From: Polytrichum commune
Taxonomy: Eukaryota; Streptophyta; Polytrichopsida; Polytrichales; Polytrichaceae
Assembly (NCBI GenBank): GCA_950295325.1
Contig: OX485807.1
Span: 35,432,440-35,496,439, forward strand
DNA length: 64,000 nucleotides
Reading direction: 5' to 3'
Shown: positions 34,523-44,395 of the stretch, one piece after another
How the letters are laid out: every line of letters begins with the position of its first letter
Numbering within the stretch: the stretch's first letter is position 1
Made by a program: the position numbers and the translations under genes
Notes under the pieces: generated by a model
The model's input: only the letters and a program-made list of their open reading frames with translations
What the model was told of the DNA's origin: nothing
The model's database searches: none

Positions 34523-35493
34523 GGTAAGTCAAGCCTATAACTTTTCAAGTTTTTGCGAGTGTTTGTGCACAATTGGTTGCAGATAATACACTTTGAATGC
34601 CACTTATATGAAGTGTTTTCTGGTGTTATGCAGGTTTACAGGTGACAGCGCATTGATTGTGAGGTTTAGGTGTTATGCAGGTGTCTTCGCAATCATTCTG
34701 ATGCAGTGAAAGGGCTTTGTGGTTTTCTGAATAGATAGATAGAAACATGTTTTCGTGAATAGATGTTTGTATAGAAATACCCTAAATGGACACTTGTGTT
34801 TATTTACAACTTGTAAGTTACATGGATTGTGTTTGTGAACACAATCCTAAACTATTCACCATAACCTAAACATTACACTTGAACTGTTTTTTTGTGTGCA
34901 CTCATGCATGTTGGAATGTTTCTCCCTAAACAATGCGAAATGGACACATGCGTCTATGTAGACATTGTAAATGACTTGTTTTGTGTTTGTGAACACAATT
35001 TCAACTCTTTAGTGCAAGTTCAATTACACTTCAGCTCACACTTGGACTGTTTTTTTGGATGTTGAATGTTGACTGTTTCTTTGTATGTTGAATGTTGAAT
35101 GTTTTTGTTTGTAGCACACAAGCAATTTTCTGTATGCATTTCAGTGACAGAAAAAACTACGTACACCACCAGATCACTGTCCTGATAGACCATTATCTCT
35201 TTTATAATTGTCTGCAGATAATCAGCATGAAAACAACAATCCATATGTATATTTATAGTATAAATAGGTGCTCTAATTGCTCTGATGGTGTATTTATAAA
35301 TAAGTTAGCCTACAAATAATTAGTCCAACAAAAAAATTATAATGAAAGGTAGGGCCCATGAAATGAACAGATTTTAGAAATTTAGGTAAACATAGGCCTA
35401 CAAAAATCCACGAAATTTACATACATAGCCCCCCTATAATGGGGGCTTGAACGCACGTGATCAACGAACACCCTATCTAGTGTTCCCCCCGAG
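34523..35493 (+). repeat. Right subterminal region with an internal duplication
   Basis: Two diverged copies, at about 34780-34890 and 34924-35053, share CCCTAAA, AAATGGACAC, GTGTTTGTGAACACAA and a T-run after ACTGT. The rest is AT-rich and ends in the right terminal repeat (35479-35493). No gene recognised. Confidence 0.5.
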
Positions 35494-36262
35494 CCAACAG
35501 CGGCATTCCAGCTTAGGCGTCCTCAACAAAATGAGCGGCATGCTTGAATTCTGGTGTAGAGAGTTCAGATCCCTTCCTCGAGTCCGCTGCAGTCGGTGAG
35601 GCTCCCCTGGCAGCTGCATTGTAATGGCAATACATCGTGTTGTTTTATTCTCTCGATTCCAGCTTCCCCAACCCCTTTCCGTACGAGCTCCAGGCGCCAA
35701 GTAGCTTTTCCAGTCATGAAAAAACAACGGGGCACAGACCCCCCCGCTCTTCGGCCAGCACCATCCTCTCGCTCGTCATCCTCCCTCTCCTTATGCGGCA
35801 GGTTCACAGATTCTCCCTCAAAAACCAAGACTACCCTCTCCCGCTTCATCTCTCTCTTACCTCCAGGTAGTGTCGAATGAGGGCCTCTGAACCTCGTACC
35901 TCCGGACCCCTCCCGTTCGGAGCCTTATCTCCCATGGATTCCAAGAGCTCTCCCACTCGCCCCTCTTCCCTAACTGCCACCTCCTCCTACCTAGCCTATC
36001 CCACACAAGGCAACCTACCTCTTCCTAAACCTGTTGGCCCCTAAATTGTAACTTGGTCCCTAGGCCCTTTCACTATAATTATTTTTGGTTTTTCTTTCTT
36101 TAAAGGTTCCTAACATTGGCATCTTAACTCTATTATACTTAACTTTTGAAACTTAAATTTTTTTCTCTCCCTACAACTAATTCAAACAATTACAAATTCT
36201 ACGGTGTTGATGTTTTTTAAGATTAAGGTAAAATGTGGGCACAATATTGGGCTTACAGTTGA

Positions 36263-37714
36263 AGAAGAAAATGACTATGCTTGGAGGTTTGGCTTTCAAA
36301 AGGCCCGAGACCGAGGAAAATTTCCAAAATAAAAGAGTGGTAATGTTGAAGGGAGCTTTGACGCCCTTTAAATAGGGTTGCCTCATGCAGTGGAGTTGGA
36401 CATTTCAGTCCTACGTCGTCTCGCTACATTCACCTTTGTATTGGATATTTTTAGCCATCGTTGATTATTTTCATCCCAAAAAATTTATGTCATTTTGACC
36501 TAGTAGTGTCAAAAAATACTTGTCGAATTGGATTTTCCCTCATCAAGGCGAATCGGCTCAGTCAAAGGAATATCTTTATTAGTCAATGTCGTTTTACTCC
36601 ACTTCTTTAATCATTTTGTCGCGTAGTCATTTTGGATTTGGAATATCCTAAACCCTTAGCCTTACCAACTACTCGATCATTGCTTTTAATTAAGTTAATC
36701 CTAAAATAGTCTTACAATAATCTGTTGTTACTTGTTCTATTAGGATTTACTTACTAAGTCAATTTCTAATTTCTAACTTACCCAACCGACATAATTTTTA
36801 TTATTTATATTCTATTTACCACTAATACTAGGTTAATTTTTTTTTAAATTAAACCTTTACACCCAACACACATGTTGATATCCAAACATATGCTCATTGC
36901 TATCATGATATAATCGTACCTAGCCCTAATTCTTAATTTCACTAGACTATAGTTTATTTACACTAGCTTAAATTCACTATTATGGTTCATCTAAAACACT
37001 CTTACACTGAATTCCAAATTTAATCAGAAAAATCAAGAAATATTTACTACCCTTCTCAACATTATCTGGTATTCAATGAAATAAACTTATTTACGATTAC
37101 AAGATTATGGAAATATGAGGAAGGAGAGAAAGTCTCTCTTTAAATGTACGATTGTTATTACACTTCCTATTTAAAACTAATTTATTTCTTATTTGTAGTC
37201 ATTCATAACTTAAATTTTATCACTTTGTTTTAACAACAATAGAATAAAAATTTGACTTGATTGAAAGTTGTTTGAAACGTTGATTTAATACATCTTCAAC
37301 TTATTGAAAAGGGATGAGATCTTCTAATGAACTCAAGGTTTGAACATTAGAAATATTTATATTGTTGATGACATATAATGACTTATTAATGAACCTAATA
37401 CATAATACAGTGATAAATTTTAATTATTAATTTTTTGGCTTTCTAAGTTTCTACAATTGGATGCAACTTTCAACAGAACCAAACTCCTCTAATAATGTAT
37501 AGACTACGAATAAATGTAGGAAAAGAAAGTGGCATTTGATTAGTATATTGGAGCATTTTTTTTACAGAAAAAATTTATCATGATTGCACCCACTTATCTT
37601 ATTGGACACCTATATTTGAGTAATTTGTGGTTAGGTGTGGATCCAAGAATGGACACCAAAAGACAAAATACTTACACCATTCTCAACTCAATGGCCAACA
37701 TAACTTTTTGGGGG
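36263..37714. other. AT-rich intergenic, no gene recognised
   Basis: Between the family 2 LTR and the region upstream of MGST3. Low-complexity AT-rich sequence without long frames. Confidence 0.4.
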
Positions 37715-38019
37715 GACCTAAATGACCTTATAGCTCGCTGTAAGTAGGACTTTGATCATTCACAACAATTCAAGATTAGTTGGGATTCATCTTGGCTTCT
37801 TCAAATACATTTGCAAACACTATATATATCAACGCTACAAATATGCGTAACTTAGGGCCGGTTTAGACCTAAATGACCTTATAGCTCGCTGTAAGTAGGA
37901 CTTTGATCATTCACAACAATTCAAGATTAGTTGGGATTCATCTTGGCTTCTTCAAATACATTTGCAAACACTATATATATCAACGCTACAAATATGCGTA
38001 ACTTAGGGCCGGTTTAGAC
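37715..38019 (+). repeat. Perfect 151-bp tandem duplication
   Basis: 37715-37865 and 37866-38016 are identical base for base, with the next three bases continuing the repeat. The unit contains TATATATATC and ends TAGGGCCGGTTTA. Complete identity indicates a very recent event or an assembly artefact. It lies about 0.9 kb upstream of the MGST3 start codon. Confidence 0.85.
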
Positions 38020-38963
38020 ATGGTCCCAAGTCTAAAGTCTGAAGTCACTTGAGGTTAATCCGTGGAATCTCAACCGTTGAGAGCATGGAAGTTGGGACTT
38101 ACCACTCCACATGGGATCCCAAGTCCTAAGTCCCAAGTATGACATGGATACCTACATATCAACACTTTTTGGAGGCACAAGGCTTGAAACTTGTAATGAT
38201 AGTCAACCATATTTTAATGGTTTATGGAGCCTCAAAAGTTGGGACTTGCTAACATGACTGGGACTTGGGCGCATCTAAGCTAGTGGCAGTCAGAAGGTGC
38301 GGAAGAAAGGATCCAGAAAGAGCCGTTCAATTGGTACGCTATAAAGATGGAGAAGGAAGGAAGGTGTCGGAGAAGGTGACGAGGCCTGTCCAAAGAGTGG
38401 CCTCCAAGCTCGCCCAATTTCCTATCGACACTCAAACTCCAGTCTCACTGATTCCCCCACTATATCAATTACCGCCTCACGACATCTGGAGTCATTCCGA
38501 GAAGCCCCTTGCTTTTTGCATACATCTACGCAAAGTTCTCTACAGTTTGTGTGTCGGTTTCAGTTCTCTCATCAGTTCTCAGGCTATCACTTCCTACCGC
38601 TACTGCTAAGTGCTACTTGTACTGCGGTGTGCATCTTCGATTTAGTTCATTCCAGGTAAACACCTCGTATTCATCTCTGTACAAGTGCTTGAATCTTCTT
38701 GCTCTGCATACATCGTTCTCTAAATCCTGTGAATCCTGTTTACCACGGTTAGAGAAATTCGACGGCGATTCCGGTTGTTTGAAATTGAAGTTCGGTTGCT
38801 TATTGGCTCGTATATTGCACTGCGAAGGAAGTGCGCAGCTGTGAGTGCGTGCTGTTGAATTGTATCTGCTTGAAGTTAAGGCTAAAGTAGTCTAGCAAAT
38901 TTCGGCGCAGAGTTGCAACTCATCCTTTCTTTTATTCTGTGGTATTGACTAGGGTTGTGAGCC
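38020..38963 (+). promoter_or_regulatory. Upstream region and leader of the MGST3 gene
   Basis: 38020-38275 is rich in direct and inverted AAGTCCCAA/TTGGGACTT motifs and may be an eroded MITE. A TATA-like ctatatca lies near 38460. A probable leader intron runs from donor CCAG|gtaaac (38656) to acceptor ttgactag (38952), leaving GGTTGTGAGCC directly before the ATG. Confidence 0.45.
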
Positions 38964-39407
38964 ATGGCGGTGGAGTTGGTCGCGGGGTATGGGTGGGTCA
39001 TCCTGGCGCTTGTAGCCAATGTCTTGCTCAATCTATACATGGGTGCGCAAGTTGGGAAAGCCCGCAAGAAATACAAAGTATTCTACCCAACAATGTACGC
39101 GATCGAAAGCGAAAACAAGGAAGCGAAGCTCTTCAACTGTGTGCAGAGAGGTCACCAGAACTCCCTTGAGTACATGCCCTCATTCTTTGCTGTTCTCCTG
39201 ATTGGTGGTCTCCAGTTCCCCATAGCCGCAGCAATTCTTGGAGCTATTTATAATGTCGGACGCTTTCTCTACTTCCAGGGCTATGCCACTGGGTCTGCGG
39301 AAGCACGACATGCACATGGAGGACGACTTCACTGGCTAGCTTTGATGGGACTCATCGTCTGTTCTATTGCTTGCGCGCTTCACCAGTTTTTCCCAGATGT
39401 AGTGTAA
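38964..39407 (+). CDS. MGST3: Microsomal glutathione S-transferase 3 (MAPEG family)
   Basis: The 147-residue frame is complete and has the usual length of the MGST3 group. MAPEG members of this type are trimeric membrane enzymes of the ER or outer organelle membranes that conjugate glutathione and reduce lipid hydroperoxides. Four membrane segments are visible (about 9-29, 70-90, 84-104 and 122-141). Family signatures are ESENKEAKLFNCVQRGHQN (48-66), LEYMP (68-72) and YNVGRFLYFQGYATG (96-110). The start ATG sits in a good context (GAGCCATGG) and fits family N-termini. The coding region is not split by introns. No gene neighbour suggests co-regulation. Confidence 0.93.
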   Translation: MAVELVAGYGWVILALVANVLLNLYMGAQVGKARKKYKVFYPTMYAIESENKEAKLFNCVQRGHQNSLEYMPSFFAVLLIGGLQFPIAAAILGAIYNVGRFLYFQGYATGSAEARHAHGGRLHWLALMGLIVCSIACALHQFFPDVV

Positions 39408-39780
39408 AAGCTATGTGCATAAAGGTTAGGAAATTAAGGGCTTTGTAGTGATCCTTATGTCATTTGTCATTTTGCTATTTGTCGCATTCAATGGAGTGCC
39501 ATATGGTAATTGCTGTGGATATTTTTGCTGAGGTTAAATCTCCTCAAGGATAGTAAAGTGACCGTTGGTGGTTTTGGGCGAAGTGTGCGCGGTGTCGCTT
39601 GACAATGAGTGCAACTGAAGTTCTGTCTGATAAAATAGCGTTCGAGATTTTTGTGTAATGCTTTCTGAGGATTTAACACTAGGACTGCTTTCTTAGCAAG
39701 TTTCGTGGCTTTTATGTACTAGGCAAGTTTGTTTGATTGTAGTATCGAAGATTATTTGACAACCATTTCTTTAAATATCG
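39408..39780 (+). other. Probable 3' untranslated region of MGST3
   Basis: T-rich sequence following the TAA stop, with no further frame of interest. I cannot fix the polyadenylation site. Confidence 0.35.
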
Positions 39781-41863
39781 GAATGCTGTATAATCAGCAA
39801 ACCCAAAATCTCTCCACAGCTCAAACTATTGAGAGCTTGACCAATCCTCGAGCTTTCAATAGTTTGAGCAAGTGTCACGTATATATGTAAGTAGAGCAAG
39901 AGGATCCGATCCGCCTTTTCTCAATCGATCGATCGATCGATCTAGACAGCACTGGAGTCCGGCGGCTCGGAATCCAACATACACACCAACTCAACCTCCC
40001 TGCAAAGTGGCACTCCCCAATCAATTCAAGTTTGTAACAGAAGTTGACCCCGCTGGGTTTCAGGACTCCGACTTGAAGTTAGCATTTTTCTGAGTATTAC
40101 TAGTTAAGTATAGGGCTAATTAAGGTGGTATTGCTGTGATGGTGCTTGTTGCTGCCGCCAATTAGTTGGATCCGAAGCGGGAAGCGAAAGGGGATGGGAG
40201 GGGGGGCCCAGATGATTTTGAAAAGGTTGATTGCAAGAGTGTTTTATGCAACTGGAAAGTGGAAACACACAAGACTCCTCGAAAAGCATCAGAGTCAGTC
40301 ACCCTGACCTGACCTGACCTGACCTGACATATTGAGTTCTATACAAAACTCGGTACATTTCCTACCTTTTATAAAGAGGTTTGGATTGTTTTCTTTTTAT
40401 TCGGAAGCTACCAAAAGCCAGTTTTTGTCTCGGTTAAACTCCTAGATTTACCTTTACCATTTGGAATTCGGTATTTTTTTATATAGCAAAATGTTGTTTA
40501 AATTGAATTTCTTCTCACAATTCTCTCTATTGTTGTGTTAGGTTCAAATATAGAATACCAACATAAATCTTCAACACTTATTATTAAAACTATTGCTTAA
40601 AACATAATAGCTAAATATGGTTTGGACTTAAATTTCACAACCTAAATATCACTTTATGTAATTTCACTTTATGTAACTTAAGTAATTTCCAAAGCTCTTC
40701 AAGTTCTCAAGTGTCCAAATTCTCAAATTCTCAACCTTCAATGTCTTCAAGTTAAAAGTCTAAAGTATCCAGTATGAGGTGGTTATAATTCCGAGTTTTG
40801 AGTAAACTTCCCTAAAAGCTTTTGATTGAAGGATGTAGGGATGATACAACTTTAGTACCTTTGAGACATGCTTGTGAAAAATAGAGATTATTGTGATTGG
40901 TATCCCGCCAAACTATGGAGATGCATCAGCTATTGAGTTTTCCTTCATGACAACTTATGTTGTGAACATATAGTGACATAACAATATTGTTTTTAGTTGA
41001 GCATTTTAATTTGAGCTAACACAATGTAGTGGTATACATAACTCGTGGATGGAATAGCACTACTCTCAATATGTATTCTCCAATGTGACACCAATGTTTA
41101 TCGTTGTATCGTTATATGGTCGTGGCATTATAGTTTTGAATGCATTACTTTTTGTATTGGAAGTACATATTATATGTATTTAATTACACATGCCATAGGT
41201 TGATAGTAGGTGGGCATAAAATGCCCAATAATCAATTAATTTTCTAAATAAAAAGGCTTCAACGTTTGTAAAAACAAGTATGAGAATTTAGGCAACTATG
41301 CATACATATAATTCAATATGTAGGCATACAACATATCCTACACATGTCATCAATCCACAACCTAGAATGCATGTCATGCAAACAATTGAGAAGCCATGTC
41401 GATTGTTGGGTAATAGTTTACTACCTTGGTGAACTCTTGAACAACAATTGGTCCTCTAGTTCATTGCCAGTTTGAGTAGTTGAATAGGAAGTCAATTGTT
41501 CATTATGTGGATTGCCATATGGATTTAAGGAACATGAAATGAAAAAGGAGATAAGAGCCAACAATTAATTATATTCAAGAAAGAAGAGTGTTGTATCATA
41601 ACAAAGGGTTGATAATGTTATAATTTTCTTCACAAAAAAGTTCTTGTTAGTGATACATGCCTACTAAGTCCATGTAAACACCCCTTAAGAAGCTGAAAAA
41701 ATTAAACATTGGTAATACTATCCTTGATCTTAGATCTCCAATAGTCTACAAGCCATAGTTTTTCACATCCATGATTTGACATTGATTGTCTTTGGACATT
41801 CGTTGCAAGTGGAGAAAGGTAGTGGGCTATATTTGTATGAATACAAGAGATGAATGAAAACTT
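39781..41863. other. Intergenic with simple repeats, no gene
   Basis: Besides the hairpin, it contains an ATCG tandem tract (about 39923-39942) and a CTGAC pentanucleotide tract (about 40303-40328). From 40400 the sequence is AT-rich and without recognisable coding potential. Confidence 0.45.
39819..39869. repeat. Short perfect-stem hairpin
   Basis: GCTCAAACTATTGA and its inverse TCAATAGTTTGAGC, extended by AGAGCTT/AGCTTT, form a stem of about 20 bp with a loop of about 9 bases. It lies downstream of the MGST3 3' region. Confidence 0.5.
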
Positions 41864-43153
41864 TGGTACATGCCCAAAGAGTGGACTCCAATGTCCAAGA
41901 AGGTGAAGTGCAAATTTTGCAAGTTGAAATTCATGTGTGAGCAAGACCGTATGATTATCCATTTGGGATACAAAAAAAAAATGGCAAGATGTTGGGGCTG
42001 GCACTGTATCAATGTCAAGGGCTAGTTATCAAAGTTTTACTTCCAAGTACGACAATGTGTGGCTAGCAATTTTGAATGAAGTTTTGAATAATTATGTTGA
42101 GGACATGAGAGACGATGTAGTTGGCTCACAACAACAAGCTTCATGCAATGCACAATCCAATGTGAATGGAATTAAAATTGTTCCATTGTCCCCCACACCA
42201 TCAATGGTAAGGGAGGTGGTGTCTGAGCAGATTCCCAAACCCTAAATATATTCCCAATGTCAAATTGGTCTAAAGGAAGGCATGCAAAATTCCAAGACAT
42301 GTGAGTTGGATATGAAATGGTCACAAACCTTCTACAAGGCTAATGTCTTCATTTGTATTGTCCGCCATCCCGCATTCATCAAGGTCGTGAAGGCAACCAT
42401 CAAGGCAAGAATTTTATACAAATTACCAACCTATCATGCAAAGCGGAAAAATTTACTTGGTGATGCATGGTATAATATCCAAAAATTAATGGAGTTGAAG
42501 ACAAAATCAATGGAGAATGTTTTTCACTGGCCTTTAATGAATATCAAGCAAATTTTCTGGTAGGTGATGTGTTCTTTGGTTCTATCGATACGACCTTCAG
42601 CATAAAAGACGTCGACTATGTCACCATCAAGGTCAAAAAAATATTGCCAGATGGACCCAAAAAATGTTGTCCAAGTGTGCTTCAGCCATGAAAAATACAA
42701 CTAGTAATATTAGCCGTAAATGGTCACACATATATTGGCAAGGGTATGCTTGAAGTTGTTGTTGAAGGATTGAAAAAACAGCAATGGACGAATGACATTG
42801 TCGACAAGACAAAGGGCATTTTCAAAATACATCTAGGCCCACTAATGTCCTATGGGGCTTCTTTATTACTTGCCCAATTTGGGACTAGAGTTGCCCAGAT
42901 CCACAAGATTTTTCACCAACTTCTTAGTGATCGACCAACTCATCAAGATCAAAGATGCATTAGAACAAATAGTTATACATCCTGATTGGACCATCTATGT
43001 GAGCAAATTAAATCAAGGGAGAGATTATCAAAAGAGAAGTGCCATCAAAGCACATTAAATCAAGGAGAATGTGAACAATGATAATTTTGGGCTAGTTGCA
43101 ATAATTACCGCCACATGTTGGAGAAGGTATTAAAAGCACTGAGAGTGTTTGAT
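41864..43153 (+). pseudogene. Decayed hAT transposase (BED finger, DUF659-type) with several frameshifts
   Basis: Pieces in several plus-strand frames align in order with plant hAT transposases. A BED-like finger (WYMPKEWT, VKCKFCKLKF, DRMIIHLGY; 41864-42020) comes first. A DUF659-like block follows (KWSQTFYKANV, RHPAFIKVVKA; 42310-42540), then a GPKNVVQVCFSHE-like piece after an extra A (about 42655). Next are STRFFTNFLVIDQLIKIKDAL (from about 42885) and NNDNFWASCNNYRHML (from about 43070). Stops and shifts separate the blocks, so no functional protein is made. No terminal repeats were identified. It is unrelated to the transposase at 28562. Confidence 0.75.
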
Positions 43154-44395
43154 ATTATGTCAAAATGGTGGCAAAGTTCATCAAGATGGTGGCAAACCAA
43201 GTAATTCCTTAGAGTAGTAAAATGCAGTAGTCTCCGTAAGATAGAAGCCAAGATTAACTTGATGGTCCAATTGAAAGACTTAGGACTCCCTCATACTACA
43301 ATAGATCCATGTCCCCTTGATTTCATAGGCTTTCTTCATTTTCCTGAATTTCCTAATTGTATTGAATAATTATTTGATTTATCATATGTATTTCAAATAC
43401 CAAAAGAACTACCCTTAGAACTTGCAAAATTACTTGTGTTATTTCAGTATTTGCCAAGGTTAGGCCAAGATGGAAAGAGATTCACGAGCCTTATTACATT
43501 CTTTTATGCATCGACAACTAGTAGCCTAGCATATGATTCATTAGAGGACGCCCACCTGACCAAGCATTTTCTCTTGCTAACTTACCATCTATCATTCAAG
43601 TAAGGTGCCATAGTTGTCTCACCATATGTAAGGAATAAAATTTATTGCCCATATGGTAAAGAGAGCTTCTCTATAACATAATCAGTGGAAAACAACTCTT
43701 ACATTAGCACTATGTGCGTCATGATTCAAGAAAATTTGGAGGGATTGGTGGCAACACATCAAATCCAAACAATAAGTGAAAACTATCTACAAAATAAACT
43801 CTTATAACAAACTGAACAGTGTGATTGATTTCCCTCCCAACTTACATATTAAATCTAATTAGCCATTTGAGCAAATATAGATATATAAGTGTGAGTACAG
43901 CAAATCCCAAAACTACAATTCAGTTACAAACTCACCTGATTTGATATCATCATGTGATGTGTTTAGATGAACCAATAGCACTTCAATATGTATGTCCAAT
44001 TTGATATCATCAAAAAAGTTCATTACCTATATTACAATTGTTTGCTCAAAAGCTTTTTGCACCTACTCAGACATGAGTTTCAACCTTCACAACATTCCAT
44101 GGTTCTCAACTTGTTTCCAAGTTTGAAAAAAAGAGAATGATGAAGGCTCAAAAAATAATCTTGAATACAGTTCTTCCAGAAGCCAAAAATGGACAACACT
44201 GCAAGAAAGCATGGGCACCCCAAGAGGGAGAGCCACAACTAGCAAAAGCTCCAAAAGTGTCCTATACATCAACCATTGCAACCTCAAAGGTTTGTAAACC
44301 CCTTACTTCATGATGTCATGAAGACCCAAAAATGCATACCAGGAAAAACTAGCTGAAAGCAAAAAAGCTTTCTCAACATTTGAGAAACGGTCGAG
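43154..44395. other. Intergenic between the hAT relic and DRP3, including the DRP3 3' end
   Basis: AT-rich; no gene recognised. The 3' untranslated region of the minus-strand DRP3 gene should lie at about 44100-44395. Confidence 0.4.

Larger units (their letters stand above)
27368..35493 (+). mobile_element. 8126-bp DNA transposon with P-like/hAT-like transposase and a cargo gene
   Basis: The left end is CCCGGGGGGAGCACT and the right end is the inverse of CTCGGGGGGAACACT (13 of 15 alike). A perfect 8-bp duplication CCAACAGC flanks it. The site of insertion is confirmed because both flanks are halves of the family 2 LTR 25341-36257. Contents in order: AT-rich subterminal region, five-unit tandem leader (27770-28540), transposase-like frame (28562-31987), its continuation in two further frames (to 33029), a spacer with splice-like signals, a 168-residue frame (34016-34522), and a duplicated 3' region (34780-35053). 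GC and coding density rise sharply inside the genes compared with the flanks. The superfamily is an inference. Confidence 0.8.
25341..36257 (-). mobile_element. Solo LTR, family 2 copy C, split by a family 1 LTR and the 8.1-kb transposon
   Basis: On the plus strand it starts TGTAAGCAAG and ends GGGCTTACA, with a perfect GTTGA duplication at 25336-25340 and 36258-36262. Its own sequence is 25341-26143, 27122-27359 and 35494-36257. Subtracting the nested LTR (978 bp with duplication) and the transposon (8134 bp with duplication) leaves 1805 bp, matching copy B. The 36.2-kb end aligns in inverse with the starts of copies A and B, and the 25.3-kb end with their 3' ends. Non-coding. Confidence 0.7.
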
